A stretch of 64,000 bases of DNA from Porphyromonadaceae bacterium UBA7176 (GCA_002491245.1 DKVO01000004.1:1-64000), one strand, 5' to 3'. Positions 51,984 to 61,416 are shown, counted from the stretch's first letter. The notes: generated by a model from the letters alone, not told the origin. Translations and numbers: made by a program.

Positions 51984-53015
51984 ATGGCTGCACCCCAGGC
52001 AACGGGCTTCGAAGACATACGCAAAGCCCTCAAGAAAGGCGATATAGCTCCCGTGTACATCCTTCATGGCGAGGAAGGGTATTTTATCGATGAGCTGGCC
52101 CGCGATTTCGAAAACATATTGCCCGAAGCCGACAAAGAATTCAACCAATATGTGCTCTACGCCCCCGACACCGAGCCGGAGGCGGTCATAGACCTGTGCC
52201 GCCGGATACCGATGATGGCCGACCGTCAGGTGGTGATTGTCAAAGAAGCCCAAGCTGTCCGCGCTGACAAAATCGCCAGACTCAAGACATATGTCGCCGC
52301 CCCAGTGGCATCGACTGTGCTGGTGATCTGCGCACGCGGAGCCGCCCTCAAAGGCAAAGACCTTTTCGACGCGGCCAAGAAAGGTGGAGCGGTCGTATTC
52401 GAGTCGAAGAAAGTGGCCGAATGGAACGTCGGAGCCTATATCGAAGCCTACATAAACAAGAAAGGGCTGAACGCCGACCGTAAAGCACTCGACATGCTGC
52501 GCGATTTCATTGGCACCGACCTGAGCCGCCTCTACAACGAAATCGACAAGCTCGCCTCGCTCCTGCCCCCGAACGCCACAATCACGCCCGAAGCAGTGGA
52601 GCTCAACATCGGTGTGAGCCGCGAATACAACACCTTCGAGCTTGTCGATGCTGTCGCCGCACGCGACGCCGCAAAGGTGTTCCGCATCCTCGCCTACTTC
52701 CGCAGCAATCCCAAAGCCGTGCCCCTTGTAATGGCTGTGGCGTCGATATTCAATTTCTTCACCGATCTGCTCGTCGCCTATTACACCCCCGACCGCAGCG
52801 ACTCGGGTCTGATGGCAGCCTTGGGGTGCAAACCTTTCGCCTTGAAAAGGATTAAACTCGGCATGAGCCGGTATAATGCCTTGCAGACAGTCGAAATCAT
52901 AGGTGCGATACGCGACTTCGACGTGAAGAGCAAAGGTGTAGGCTCGCGCCAGAACGAGCACCAGCTTTTCCACGAACTTGCCTACCACATACTCTCAGCC
53001 ACCGGCAGGCTCTAA
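51984..53015 (+). CDS. holA: DNA polymerase III subunit delta
   Basis: Opens the beta sliding clamp as part of the clamp loader. The 343-residue product has the N-terminal APVYILHGEEGYFIDELARD segment, a degenerate ATPase domain (RRIPMMADRQVVIVKEAQAV) and a C-terminal collar domain with LGCKPFALKRIKLGMSRYN. Its stop codon shares its last base with the left end of the MITE-like element. Confidence 0.93.
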   Translation: MAAPQATGFEDIRKALKKGDIAPVYILHGEEGYFIDELARDFENILPEADKEFNQYVLYAPDTEPEAVIDLCRRIPMMADRQVVIVKEAQAVRADKIARLKTYVAAPVASTVLVICARGAALKGKDLFDAAKKGGAVVFESKKVAEWNVGAYIEAYINKKGLNADRKALDMLRDFIGTDLSRLYNEIDKLASLLPPNATITPEAVELNIGVSREYNTFELVDAVAARDAAKVFRILAYFRSNPKAVPLVMAVASIFNFFTDLLVAYYTPDRSDSGLMAALGCKPFALKRIKLGMSRYNALQTVEIIGAIRDFDVKSKGVGSRQNEHQLFHELAYHILSATGRL

Positions 53016-53300
53016 GAGCCTGTCTCATAATATGTATTAACGCTGAGGCTGTCATCCATTGAGCAGATTTGTTCGAGAGAAGAGGAAGATATCCATTATC
53101 GTCCTTTATGCTCACGATAGAATTGTAATGGGTGCCTGTTGCCCTATCAAAGGATTACCTTTGCCTTTGCCTTTGCATCTCTCGGGTGCTTTTCGGTGTT
53201 CGTTTCTGTTACGTGGCTACGGCCACGCGCCCTCAACTCACACCAAAAATCCCATGATATATGCAACCTCAGCGTTAACATATATCATGGGACAGGCTCT
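53015..53300. mobile_element. MITE-like element, 286 bp, with terminal inverted repeats
   Basis: The ends at 53015-53048 and 53267-53300 are inverted repeats matching at 30 of 34 positions, beginning AGAGCCTGTC. The interior has no credible gene. The last 41 bases also form a hairpin, CCCATGATATATG/CATATATCATGGG (53251-53291), that could terminate holA. No clear target duplication was found. The right end abuts the frr terminator. Confidence 0.7.
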
Positions 53301-53338
53301 AAAAACCGGGCCGGAAACCCATTCGGTCTTCCGGCCCG
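53301..53338 (-). terminator. Terminator of frr (minus strand)
   Basis: CGGGCCGGAA (53307-53316) pairs with TTCCGGCCCG (53329-53338). On the minus strand the stem is followed by the T-run formed by 53301-53305, right at the edge of the MITE-like element. Confidence 0.85.
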
Positions 53339-53361
53339 TGATATTGCAGACAAATATTAAA

Positions 53362-53922
53362 TCAGACTGTAAGTATCTCGCGTTCTTTGGCAGCGAAGAG
53401 GTCGTCGATCTGCTTGAGGTATTTGTCGTGGATTTTTTGCACTGTGGCTTCGGCATCTTTTTCCACATCTTCGGGCATACCTTGCTTGACGGCTTTCTTG
53501 AGACCGTCGATAGCATCACGACGGGCATTACGCACCGACACTTTGGCAGTCTCGGCTTCGGCCTTGCACTGCTTCACAAGAGCCTTGCGGCGGTCTTCGG
53601 TCAGAGGCGGTATCGACAGACGGATAACCTCGCCGTTATTTTCGGGCATGATACCCACTTCCGAGTTGATGATTGCCTTCTCGATAGGTTTGAACATCGA
53701 TTTCTCCCAGGGAGTGATTACTATCGTACGGGCGTCGGGGACGCTCACATTGGCAACATTGGATATCGGGGCCATAGAGCCGTAATAGTCCACGCGCACG
53801 GCGTCGAGAATTTTGGGATTGGCCTTGCCGGCACGTATGCGTGCGAGCGTTTCGTCGAGATATGCAACGGCCATTTCCATTTTTTCTTCGGCCGGAGTGA
53901 TGTAAGTTTTAGGATCGGTCAT
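53362..53922 (-). CDS. frr: Ribosome recycling factor
   Basis: Splits post-termination ribosomes together with EF-G. The 186-residue product has the RRF pattern: [20 protein letters not shown], then [20 protein letters not shown], then [20 protein letters not shown] and a helical C-terminus. It lies 47 bases downstream of pyrH on the minus strand, the usual pyrH-frr pair. Confidence 0.98.
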   Translation of the reverse strand: MTDPKTYITPAEEKMEMAVAYLDETLARIRAGKANPKILDAVRVDYYGSMAPISNVANVSVPDARTIVITPWEKSMFKPIEKAIINSEVGIMPENNGEVIRLSIPPLTEDRRKALVKQCKAEAETAKVSVRNARRDAIDGLKKAVKQGMPEDVEKDAEATVQKIHDKYLKQIDDLFAAKEREILTV

Positions 53923-53969
53923 TTTTGTATTGGCGTTAGGAGGGTTTTACGGATATGGTATCGCAAGGC

Positions 53970-54680
53970 TCAATATACGAGCGTGCCTATATTGTCGCCG
54001 GCAAGAACCTTGGCGAGATTGCCGGGGGTATCCATGTCGAAGACAACGATTTTCATGCCGTTCTCACGGCAGAGAGTCGTTGCGGTAAGGTCCATGATAC
54101 GCAATCCGCGGTTGTAGATTTCATTGTAAGTAATCTTGTCGAACTTTGTCGCCGTGGGGTCTTTCTCGGGATCGGCTGTATAGATACCGTCGACACGGGT
54201 ACCCTTGAGCATAACCTCGGCTTTGATCTCGACGGCACGCAGGGCCGATGCGGTGTCGGTGGTGAAGAAGGGGTTTCCGGTGCCACCGGCAATTATTGCC
54301 ACAGCACCACCCATGAGGGTCTCGACAGCACGCGAAGGGCTGTAAGGCTCGCCGATGGGGAACATCCCTATCGACGTCAGCACTCTCGCCGGGCAGCCGG
54401 CACTCTCGAGCGCCGAACTCAAGGCAAGCGAATTTATGACGGTGGCAAGCATACCCATCTGGTCGCCTTTCACACGATCGAAGCCTTTGGCTGCACCCGA
54501 CAGACCGCGGAAAATATTTCCGCCCCCGATGACGATGCCGACTTCTACCCCGGACTGACGCAGTTCGGCAATCTGGGCCGCATATGAGGCAAGGCGGTCG
54601 GAGTCGATACCGTAGCCTTGCTTACCCATCAGCGACTCGCCGCTGAGCTTGAGCAATATTCGTTTATATTTAGCTTCCAT
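53970..54680 (-). CDS. pyrH: UMP kinase
   Basis: Phosphorylates UMP to UDP. The 236-residue protein has the amino-acid-kinase motifs LLKLSGESLMG, IGGGNIFRG and GTGNPFFTTDTAS, with standard length. It is the first gene of the pyrH-frr operon; a -7 element lies 20 bases upstream at 54700-54707. Confidence 0.98.
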   Translation of the reverse strand: MEAKYKRILLKLSGESLMGKQGYGIDSDRLASYAAQIAELRQSGVEVGIVIGGGNIFRGLSGAAKGFDRVKGDQMGMLATVINSLALSSALESAGCPARVLTSIGMFPIGEPYSPSRAVETLMGGAVAIIAGGTGNPFFTTDTASALRAVEIKAEVMLKGTRVDGIYTADPEKDPTATKFDKITYNEIYNRGLRIMDLTATTLCRENGMKIVVFDMDTPGNLAKVLAGDNIGTLVY

Positions 54681-54699
54681 ATGTATCTGTCATTTTCGG

Positions 54700-54707
54700 C
54701 AAATTTA
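54700..54707 (-). promoter_or_regulatory. Putative -7 element (TAAATTTG) for pyrH
   Basis: Minus-strand TAAATTTG fits TAnnTTTG, about 20 bases before the pyrH ATG. No clear -33 box at the expected distance. Confidence 0.5.
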
Positions 54708-54745
54708 CAAACTTTTTCCGACACCGTAAATATTGCCGGCAATTA

Positions 54746-56149
54746 TTATTCGGGCATTTCGGGGCTTGCGTGGCGGAAACCCTTGATTTTGTTCCATCCA
54801 CCACGAGTGAAGTCGGGAACCTCGACAGGAGCGGAACCGTTGTCGAGCGAAAGCTGCGTAAGCGGTGCCATAGCGCTCCATTCGGCCAAGTCGTAGACAT
54901 CCATATCAAGAGGCAGACCGTGGCGCAGGCAGTACACCAGACGGTAGTCCATGATGTAGTCCATACCACCGTGGCCACCTACAGTCTTGGCAATCTCGCC
55001 GATCTTGCGGATGATAGGATGCATGTATTTGTCTTCGAGCGCGGCTTTCTGGTCGGCCGACACAAAGCCGTGGGCATTGAGGTTCTCATGGTCGGGCACG
55101 ACATCCGGATCAAGTGCCTCCGGCTCGAATGCATAGCCCTCGAAGGGATATTTGTTTGCGAAGCCTTTGGTACCTGTGAGCTGGTACATGCGCGAGTAAG
55201 GACGAGGATTCATCACATCGTGCTGTATATGAATTGTCTTGCCGTTCTCGGTCTTGATCATTGTCATGGTGTGGTCGCCGTTGAGGAACGAGTCGCAAGC
55301 CTTGCCGGTCTGTTTCTCCACTATTTCCGGTCCGGTCACAGCCTTGGTATCCATAGCCACAAGGGTCTTCATACGGTCGCCTCGATGGATGTCGAGGAGC
55401 TGACAAGCCGGGCCGAGGCCGTGGGTGGCGTATACGTCGCCACGGTTCTCGCGGTTGAAGTCGAGGCGCCAGTTATTCCAATATGCGTTCCAGAAGTCGG
55501 AGAGATTATGAATATAGCTGCCTTCGGTATGCAGCACCTCGCCGAAGAGCCCCTGCTGGGCCATGTTGAGGGTGTTCATCTCGAAGAAATCGTAGACACA
55601 GTTTTCGAGCATCATGCAGTGCTTGCGAGTGCGCTCCGATGTGTTTATCAGTTCCCATATTTCATCAAGAGTGAAGGCGGCCGGCACTTCCACCGCAGCA
55701 TGTTTGCCCTGCTCCATAGCATAGAGGGCCATAGGCACGTGGTGTTTCCAGTCGGTTGCGATATATATCAGGTCGAGGTCGTCACGCTCCACAAGCTGCT
55801 TCCATACCGAGTCATTGCCGGCATATACGGCAGCCTCGGGGCATCCATTAGCTGTGAGATAGCGCTGAAGGCGCACGATGTTGCCGGTGTCGATGTCACA
55901 CAAGGCCACGATTTTGGTTCCGGGGATATGTGCAAAACGCTCCACGGCCCCGGGGCCACGCATTCCGAGGCCGATAAAACCTACACGGACAGTGTCGATA
56001 GGTTCGGCAGCAAAACCGAGCATATCGGTCTGTCCGGCCGGGCGCTCGGGCACATCAGTAACAATCGTTGTCGTCGTCGGTTTATCGCCAGTACATGAAG
56101 CAACCAGCATCATGGCTGCAAGGGCGATAGCGGTTGTCAGTTTTTTCAT
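54746..56149 (-). CDS. Gfo/Idh/MocA oxidoreductase, GH109-like glycosidase
   Basis: The 467-residue lipoprotein (lipobox VASC, C19) has a Rossmann NAD-binding site (VGFIGLGMRGPGAVERF) and the segments ATDWKHHVPMALYAMEQGKH and HTEGSYIHNLSDFWN, which closely resemble GH109 alpha-N-acetylgalactosaminidases that use NAD as a catalytic cofactor. Export with a lipid anchor fits an enzyme acting on glycans such as mucin O-glycans. The exact specificity is inferred from family resemblance. It has its own promoter (56187-56218). Confidence 0.85.
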   Translation of the reverse strand: MKKLTTAIALAAMMLVASCTGDKPTTTTIVTDVPERPAGQTDMLGFAAEPIDTVRVGFIGLGMRGPGAVERFAHIPGTKIVALCDIDTGNIVRLQRYLTANGCPEAAVYAGNDSVWKQLVERDDLDLIYIATDWKHHVPMALYAMEQGKHAAVEVPAAFTLDEIWELINTSERTRKHCMMLENCVYDFFEMNTLNMAQQGLFGEVLHTEGSYIHNLSDFWNAYWNNWRLDFNRENRGDVYATHGLGPACQLLDIHRGDRMKTLVAMDTKAVTGPEIVEKQTGKACDSFLNGDHTMTMIKTENGKTIHIQHDVMNPRPYSRMYQLTGTKGFANKYPFEGYAFEPEALDPDVVPDHENLNAHGFVSADQKAALEDKYMHPIIRKIGEIAKTVGGHGGMDYIMDYRLVYCLRHGLPLDMDVYDLAEWSAMAPLTQLSLDNGSAPVEVPDFTRGGWNKIKGFRHASPEMPE

Positions 56150-56186
56150 CGTATAGCTGTATAGTGTTTGTTAGATTAATGCTTTG

Positions 56187-56218
56187 CAAAGATACAAATA
56201 AGTCGAGAGCAAAACAAA
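56187..56218 (-). promoter_or_regulatory. Bacteroidota promoter for the GH109-like gene
   Basis: On the minus strand TTTG (56215-56218), 20 bases, TATCTTTG (56187-56194): exact consensus and spacing, 37 bases before the ATG. The rest of the gap up to 56507 shows no gene. Confidence 0.85.
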
Positions 56219-56507
56219 ATAATTCTGGCTCTTGTCTCATCGCCCTGTTTCCGTCCACTTGTTTCTGACCACTTGAGTTCTTCATATCAGCATTGTCAGA
56301 TGGAAGCATGTCTTTTATCTGACACCTTTTACATCAGGACGCAGATAGGTTACAGTTGATGAACCTACGATCATATCTCTAACTGATTTCAATTACAAAA
56401 ATACAATTTTCCCCGTTAACAATACCCTGAAATTCAAATATTCTGCTTAAATTTGCGGTTGGATTGGCATCATGCCGTCCACGACATATTGGAAAATATA
56501 GAAGCGT

Positions 56508-56652
56508 TATGCTTATCTTGTGATTTGTGAACGTAGGAAACTCATAATCTGTGCAGGAGATAGCATAGTGGTTCTCACGCTTATAGCGTGGGTCACTATT
56601 GTTACATCTGCACAAATGGTTTCCTACGACCAACAAATCACGACGTAGCATA
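56508..56652. repeat. Long imperfect hairpin of 145 nt
   Basis: The arms pair in blocks: TATGCT, GTGATTTGT, CGTAGGAAAC, TGTGCAG, ATAGTG and CACGCT, closing on a three-base loop (TAT, 56582-56584). Small asymmetric internal loops lie between blocks. It could be a structured RNA in the leader of the 56727 gene, or a mobile REP/MITE-like element; no T-tract follows. Confidence 0.75.
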
Positions 56653-56726
56653 GTTGGCTCACGTTTCTGCATATATTAACCAATCTCTCTTTTGAGCCAG
56701 GTGAGAGAAGATAGAGACTTGATTAT

Positions 56727-57263
56727 ATGAGCATATCTTATCTTTTCATCATCGCTGCGATTATCGTAGCCTATCTGATTTTCATGTTTGTCATGCGGGG
56801 AAAGATAGTTAAACGCACCGAAGGTGTTGTGGAAGGCTACTCCGCAGAAGAGGCCATGAACGACTACCTCTGTCAGACTGTGAAGGGTTATAATCCTGCC
56901 GACTTCCAAGTTGCTTATGGTTGGGTTATGGCAAAGTACGACATCAACAGGGTATTTGCATATAACTACAATCAAATATTGGTTGTTCCGGTGAAACTTC
57001 TCCACGGAAAGTTGACGATGCCTGACAATCAGGAAATGGTAGTAATTAACCTTGAGACTGTTGACCATCTTTTCATACTCAAACGCGGTTCTAATTCCGG
57101 TGTCCGTGTGTATTTCGACAACGAAAAGAACACAGACAATTTCTACGATCTCGATTGTGTGAAGAAAGATGTATGTGGGAATGACAATATTCAGGATTTC
57201 ATGAAGTTTGTGTGCTTCATGGAGAATTGGGCGAAAGAGAACAATATCCCTATCGTAGATTAA
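56727..57263 (+). CDS. Single-pass membrane protein of unknown function
   Basis: The 178-residue product was not recognised. An N-terminal helix (about 4-22) is followed by a basic anchor (MRGKIVKR) and a soluble domain of mixed alpha/beta character with HLFILKRGSNSGVRVYFDN. AT-richer than surrounding genes. It starts 75 bases after the 145-nt hairpin and precedes the next gene by 12 bases, so the two are probably cotranscribed. Confidence 0.65.
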   Translation: MSISYLFIIAAIIVAYLIFMFVMRGKIVKRTEGVVEGYSAEEAMNDYLCQTVKGYNPADFQVAYGWVMAKYDINRVFAYNYNQILVVPVKLLHGKLTMPDNQEMVVINLETVDHLFILKRGSNSGVRVYFDNEKNTDNFYDLDCVKKDVCGNDNIQDFMKFVCFMENWAKENNIPIVD

Positions 57264-57275
57264 ACGTTTTCCGTC

Positions 57276-58214
57276 ATGGACGCACATTACGTATTGATAT
57301 TTACGTTTGCGGCATTTTCAATGCCTGCCGCAAATGCTCAGCTCAATATAGTTGTTGAGGGAGATGGTATTGTTGAATATTCTCGAGAGAATGCAATCCC
57401 ATATGACAGCCTCGCGCCGTTCCATCAGTCGTATGAGAATTATCCTAAATTGCCAGGGCAGACCTTGTTCTTTTTGGGCATGAAAAACGATGTAAACGGT
57501 TATCCGGACACCTTCTTTTCCGCCAATCCTCTCAGAGGTGACGCACCGGTATATCATAGAATGGAAAGCGGAGCCGGCAATACCGCACCGGATGCAGTTG
57601 TAGGCAAATACTTCGATGTGATAAAGGTTTTCTGCCAGCAGAACTCACGGTACTGCCTGTTGCTCCGTGAACAAAAGTCAGGAGATGAAATCTATTGTGT
57701 TCCAGGGATACTGACAGCCAACAACTTCGTCTGCATAGGGAATTACGAAAAGATGAAACAACTTCATTTAGGCAAGACATTTTACTCGCTTGGCAAGCGC
57801 ATAGGACTTGTTGGCGGAGGAACAATGCAGACGGAGGAAGGAACGGCATACCGAGCTGTTGATATGTCAGTCAAACTACATGACAACAGCGCATATCTTA
57901 TTCTCGAAAACAGCAAAGGACAACGGCTGAAAGGTATTCCATACAGACACATCGTAGCCGGATTTGTGGCAAAGGAACGTGTTGACAGTCTTATTTCCAA
58001 ATATGGGAAAGAGAATGGTGAAAAAATTGCGTTCCAGCATGTAACCGAGGGAATGACAAAAGCAATGCTTATTGAAGCGTTTGGTGATCCGATAAAAAAA
58101 GAGCAAACCACATTCAAAGGAAAACCAGCAGAAATATGGAGATTTCCGGAGGGATATAACATCGGCGTGCAGAAAGACAAGGTCGTGTCTGTCCATAAGA
58201 ACTCATATTATTGA
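57276..58214 (+). CDS. Exported protein of unknown function with BamE-like C-terminus
   Basis: The 312-residue protein has a likely signal peptide (about 1-21, ending ANAQ). The central part is unassigned. The last 60 residues (TEGMTKAMLIEAFGDPIKKE, then GKPAEIWRFPEG, then KDKVVSVHK) resemble SmpA/OmlA/BamE-type small beta domains, which often bind other envelope proteins. It follows the membrane protein gene closely and shares its AT-rich composition. Confidence 0.6.
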   Translation: MDAHYVLIFTFAAFSMPAANAQLNIVVEGDGIVEYSRENAIPYDSLAPFHQSYENYPKLPGQTLFFLGMKNDVNGYPDTFFSANPLRGDAPVYHRMESGAGNTAPDAVVGKYFDVIKVFCQQNSRYCLLLREQKSGDEIYCVPGILTANNFVCIGNYEKMKQLHLGKTFYSLGKRIGLVGGGTMQTEEGTAYRAVDMSVKLHDNSAYLILENSKGQRLKGIPYRHIVAGFVAKERVDSLISKYGKENGEKIAFQHVTEGMTKAMLIEAFGDPIKKEQTTFKGKPAEIWRFPEGYNIGVQKDKVVSVHKNSYY

Positions 58215-58361
58215 TAAGTACATAATTGAGGAGTAAATAATGTCGATGGATATCATCCAGTTACATAGGGTATTGCAGGACCTCATAGTAAGAGGAATGT
58301 GATTGAGGAATTATAATAACTACTTCAATGTTACAAAATGTCAATCAAATATTTACAAAAA

Positions 58362-58979
58362 ATGAAAAAGGTAATCTTCTTGTTGATATCGGCCTGTCTG
58401 ATGGTCGGTATGCCATCGTGTAAAAAAACGATGAAAAATGTGTTGAACGAAATCAGTAGTTCAACAGGCTTGGATGGGTCAAAAACATTTGACAATGCCG
58501 AGACTCTTAACAGCGTCAAGGAAATGTTGCTCTCAAAGTGCGACACTGAAAAGATGCCGATTTATCGTATTTTCATCACAGAGGTTGATGAGTGCAGCGG
58601 TCGTGCCCAATTTGTCAATGTGAGTATGCTCAACGCCGATAAAACGCAGACATTCTATCAGAATTTCTATTTCGATGGCGAAGCTATGCCGATCAATGAC
58701 AACCGTGATTCTGCCGATGCTACTCCCATAAATCTTTCGGCACTCGACATGAATGTAATTGCCAAAGGTATTGAAAACGCCAAAGAGCTAATACCTGAAG
58801 GCTACTCTTACAAAGCATTAAGGATGCTTGATTTGGGGAATGGTACAACTCGCCTGACAATAGCTCTGACTAAAGACGGAGAAGAAACCGTGACCAGCGC
58901 AGGTCAAACATCAGAGGTGTACTATGATGCCATATACGAAATTGACAATAAAACAGGAGAGGCTACGGATAAAAACTAA
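58362..58979 (+). CDS. Lipoprotein of unknown function
   Basis: The 205-residue protein begins MKKVIFLLISACLMVGMPSC, a signal peptide with lipobox ending at C20. An in-frame ATG 24 bases upstream is less likely. Mature domain of mixed alpha/beta content; no known family recognised. The 147-base gap before it shows no clear promoter, so it may be cotranscribed with the two preceding envelope genes, with which it shares low GC. Confidence 0.6.
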   Translation: MKKVIFLLISACLMVGMPSCKKTMKNVLNEISSSTGLDGSKTFDNAETLNSVKEMLLSKCDTEKMPIYRIFITEVDECSGRAQFVNVSMLNADKTQTFYQNFYFDGEAMPINDNRDSADATPINLSALDMNVIAKGIENAKELIPEGYSYKALRMLDLGNGTTRLTIALTKDGEETVTSAGQTSEVYYDAIYEIDNKTGEATDKN

Positions 58980-59001
58980 ATCTCATCCAAAAACATTACA
59001 C

Positions 59002-59036
59002 CGGGTGCTCACAGGAAACTACATTGTGGCACCCGT
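59002..59036 (+). terminator. Probable terminator after the lipoprotein gene
   Basis: CGGGTGC-T-CAC pairs with GTG-GCACCCG around a 12-base loop, followed by TTTCT. It closes the unknown three-gene cassette. Confidence 0.75.
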
Positions 59037-59176
59037 TTCTATTATAGTAGTAAAAAGTTTGGTAAAAATGCTCACTCTCAAATTGCAGCCGTTATTTTTC
59101 CATATAAAACCACTGCTTTATTTTTTAATCAGCGCAGAGATGCCGAATGAAGTGTGTTTTATAGCGAAAAAATGCT

Positions 59177-59184
59177 TATTTTTG
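59177..59184 (+). promoter_or_regulatory. Putative -7 element (TATTTTTG) for the GH20 gene
   Basis: TATTTTTG fits TAnnTTTG, 37 bases before the ATG at 59222. No clear -33 box. Confidence 0.5.
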
Positions 59185-59221
59185 TGCGGCAAACACATTT
59201 AAACCTATTTTTTACATTATC

Positions 59222-60859
59222 ATGAACTTTTCTAAACTATTCTTTCCTGTTTTGGCGCTTGCCGCAGCATCATGCAGCGACCGCCCGGCTGTCGAGGCGG
59301 ACTACCAAACCGTGCCGTTGCCCGAAAACATCAGCCTCTCCGCTGATGCTGCTGCGTTCAAGTTCAACCCCAAGACCCGTATCGTAGCCACCGACAGCGC
59401 CCAGACTGTCAACGCCGGTCTCTTTGCCGGATATGTCAACACTCTCACCGGCTTCTCGCCTGAAATAACCGACAAAGCACCTGTCAACAACTACATACGC
59501 CTCAAATCGACACTTGGCGGCGATAATGCCGACGCATACACCATCACAGTCAACGCAGACAGCATCGTTGTCGACGGCGCGACTCCGGCAGCGACATTCT
59601 ACGGTCTCCAGACCCTCCGCAAAGCTATCCCCGGTGCCGGTAAACACGATGTGCTCTACCCTGCCGGAACTGTCACCGACTCTCCGCGCTTCGCCTACCG
59701 TGGCACACTCTTCGACACCTCCCGTCATTACTTCAGCCCTGATTCGGTGAAGATGTTCATCGACATGATCGCTCTCCACAACATCAACCGTTTCCACTGG
59801 CACATAACCGACGACCAAGGTTGGCGCCTCGAAATCAAAGGCCTTCCCGAGCTTACCGAAAAAGGATCTGTACGCACAGGCACAATAATCGACAAGACCG
59901 AAGAATACGACTCGATACCCTACGGGGGCTTCTACACTCAGGATGAAGTGCGCGACATCGTGAAATATGCCGCCGACCGTCATATCACCGTCATACCCGA
60001 AATCGACCTGCCCGGCCACATGCAGGCAGCATTGGCAAGCTATCCCGAACTCGGCTGCACCGGTGGCCCGTACGAAGTATGGCGCCGCTGGGGTGTCAGC
60101 GATAATGTACTCTGCGCCGGCAACGACAGCGTGTACACCTTCCTCGACAAGGTGATGGACGAAGTGACTGAACTCTTCCCATCTGAATACATCCACATCG
60201 GCGGCGACGAGTGCCCCAAAAAGCATTGGGAAGAATGTCCCAAATGTCAGGCCAAGATCAAATCGCTCGGCCTCAAATCAGACAGCCACAGCACTGCCGA
60301 GCAGAAACTTCAGTCGCATGTAATGACACACGTGGCCGAATATCTCGCTAAGAAAGGCCGCAAGGTAATCGGTTGGGACGAAATACTCGAAGGCGGTGTC
60401 GACACTTCGACAGTCATAATGTCGTGGCGAGGAACCCAGGGAGGCATAGCTGCAGCCCAAGCCGGACACGACGCTATCATGACTCCTAACCAATATATGT
60501 ACTTCGACTTCCGCCAGGCCGATGAGGGCGAACCTATCGCCGCCAACTGGGGCGACGCGCTGCCTCTCGAAAAGGTCTACAGCTACGAACCCATCCCCGA
60601 CGAATTCACTCCCGAGCAGGCCGCCCACATCATCGGTGTACAAGCTAACCTGTGGTGCGAATACATCCCCAACTACCGACAGGCCGAATACATGGAGATG
60701 CCTCGCATCGGAGCCCTTGCCGAAGTGCAGTGGACAAAAGGCCCCAAAGATTTCGACGCCTTCATGAAACGCATCGAGCGCCTGACAAAAATCTACGACG
60801 CCGAAGGCTACAACTACCGCAAGGCTTATTTTGAGACTCAGGCTGAAACAGCCGAATAA
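59222..60859 (+). CDS. GH20 family beta-N-acetylhexosaminidase lipoprotein
   Basis: Removes terminal GlcNAc or GalNAc from glycans. The 545-residue lipoprotein (lipobox AAASC, C18) has an N-terminal GH20b-like domain (about 30-150) and a catalytic barrel with RHYFSPDSVKMFIDMIALHN, FHWHITDDQGWR and the catalytic pair in IHIGGDECPK (D329, E330). Late EVQWTKG is also typical. With the GH109-like enzyme it suggests use of mucin-type or other amino-sugar glycans. A terminator follows at 60879. Confidence 0.95.
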   Translation: MNFSKLFFPVLALAAASCSDRPAVEADYQTVPLPENISLSADAAAFKFNPKTRIVATDSAQTVNAGLFAGYVNTLTGFSPEITDKAPVNNYIRLKSTLGGDNADAYTITVNADSIVVDGATPAATFYGLQTLRKAIPGAGKHDVLYPAGTVTDSPRFAYRGTLFDTSRHYFSPDSVKMFIDMIALHNINRFHWHITDDQGWRLEIKGLPELTEKGSVRTGTIIDKTEEYDSIPYGGFYTQDEVRDIVKYAADRHITVIPEIDLPGHMQAALASYPELGCTGGPYEVWRRWGVSDNVLCAGNDSVYTFLDKVMDEVTELFPSEYIHIGGDECPKKHWEECPKCQAKIKSLGLKSDSHSTAEQKLQSHVMTHVAEYLAKKGRKVIGWDEILEGGVDTSTVIMSWRGTQGGIAAAQAGHDAIMTPNQYMYFDFRQADEGEPIAANWGDALPLEKVYSYEPIPDEFTPEQAAHIIGVQANLWCEYIPNYRQAEYMEMPRIGALAEVQWTKGPKDFDAFMKRIERLTKIYDAEGYNYRKAYFETQAETAE

Positions 60860-60878
60860 TATAGCATGCATTATAAGG

Positions 60879-60918
60879 ACAGGGGGCCGGAATAAAGTTC
60901 CGAGCCCCCTTGTCTTTA
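60879..60918. terminator. Terminator between GH20 and the convergent lipoprotein gene
   Basis: GACA-GGGGGC-CGGAA and TTCCG-A-GCCCCC-TTGTC form a long stem around TAAAG, followed by TTTATCTTT. It lies between convergent genes and may act in both directions. Confidence 0.8.
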
Positions 60919-60927
60919 TCTTTCAAA

Positions 60928-61416
60928 TCATTTTTGTTGTCGTATATACTCCTTCATCATCGCAACTTCGCCCGTCGTGTTTTCGGGATATAGGAAATCG
61001 TCGACATACCAGTTGTTTCTTTCCCAGACGAACCGGAGAGTCGCACCGGTCTGCATCTCGTCTTCCCTCACATCCACGACAGCTACCGAGTCCGACAACA
61101 GCTCCATGCTCTTGACGACAAACACCGGAGAGTCGGGTCCATCCTGAGCCGAAGTCCAATGATTGCTGTCAAAAAAACCGACCTCGTCAAGCTCTTTATC
61201 GGCCGAGACAACTGCATTATAGACTTCAAGATATGCCTCCGAGCAATATCGCTCTTCCAACTCGCCCTCATATAGATTGGCATATATCTCAGAAACACGA
61301 TCCTTCAGCGCAGCAACCCGGTCGACGGAAGTTTTTGCAAAACAACTGCATACGGCCAATACGACCATTACAACGACACAAGCCCTCTTAACCCGGATAA
61401 ACACAGTGCTATTCAT
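60928..61416 (-). CDS. Small exported protein of unknown function
   Basis: The 162-residue product starts at ATG 61416 (MNSTVFIRVKRACVVVMVVL) with a probable lipoprotein signal (AVCSC). The mature part is acidic and ends in a SNTF2-like or DUF3828-like pattern (LRFVWERNNWYVDDFLYPE), a weak resemblance only. A -7 element lies at 61438-61445. Convergent with GH20. Confidence 0.65.
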   Translation of the reverse strand: MNSTVFIRVKRACVVVMVVLAVCSCFAKTSVDRVAALKDRVSEIYANLYEGELEERYCSEAYLEVYNAVVSADKELDEVGFFDSNHWTSAQDGPDSPVFVVKSMELLSDSVAVVDVREDEMQTGATLRFVWERNNWYVDDFLYPENTTGEVAMMKEYIRQQK

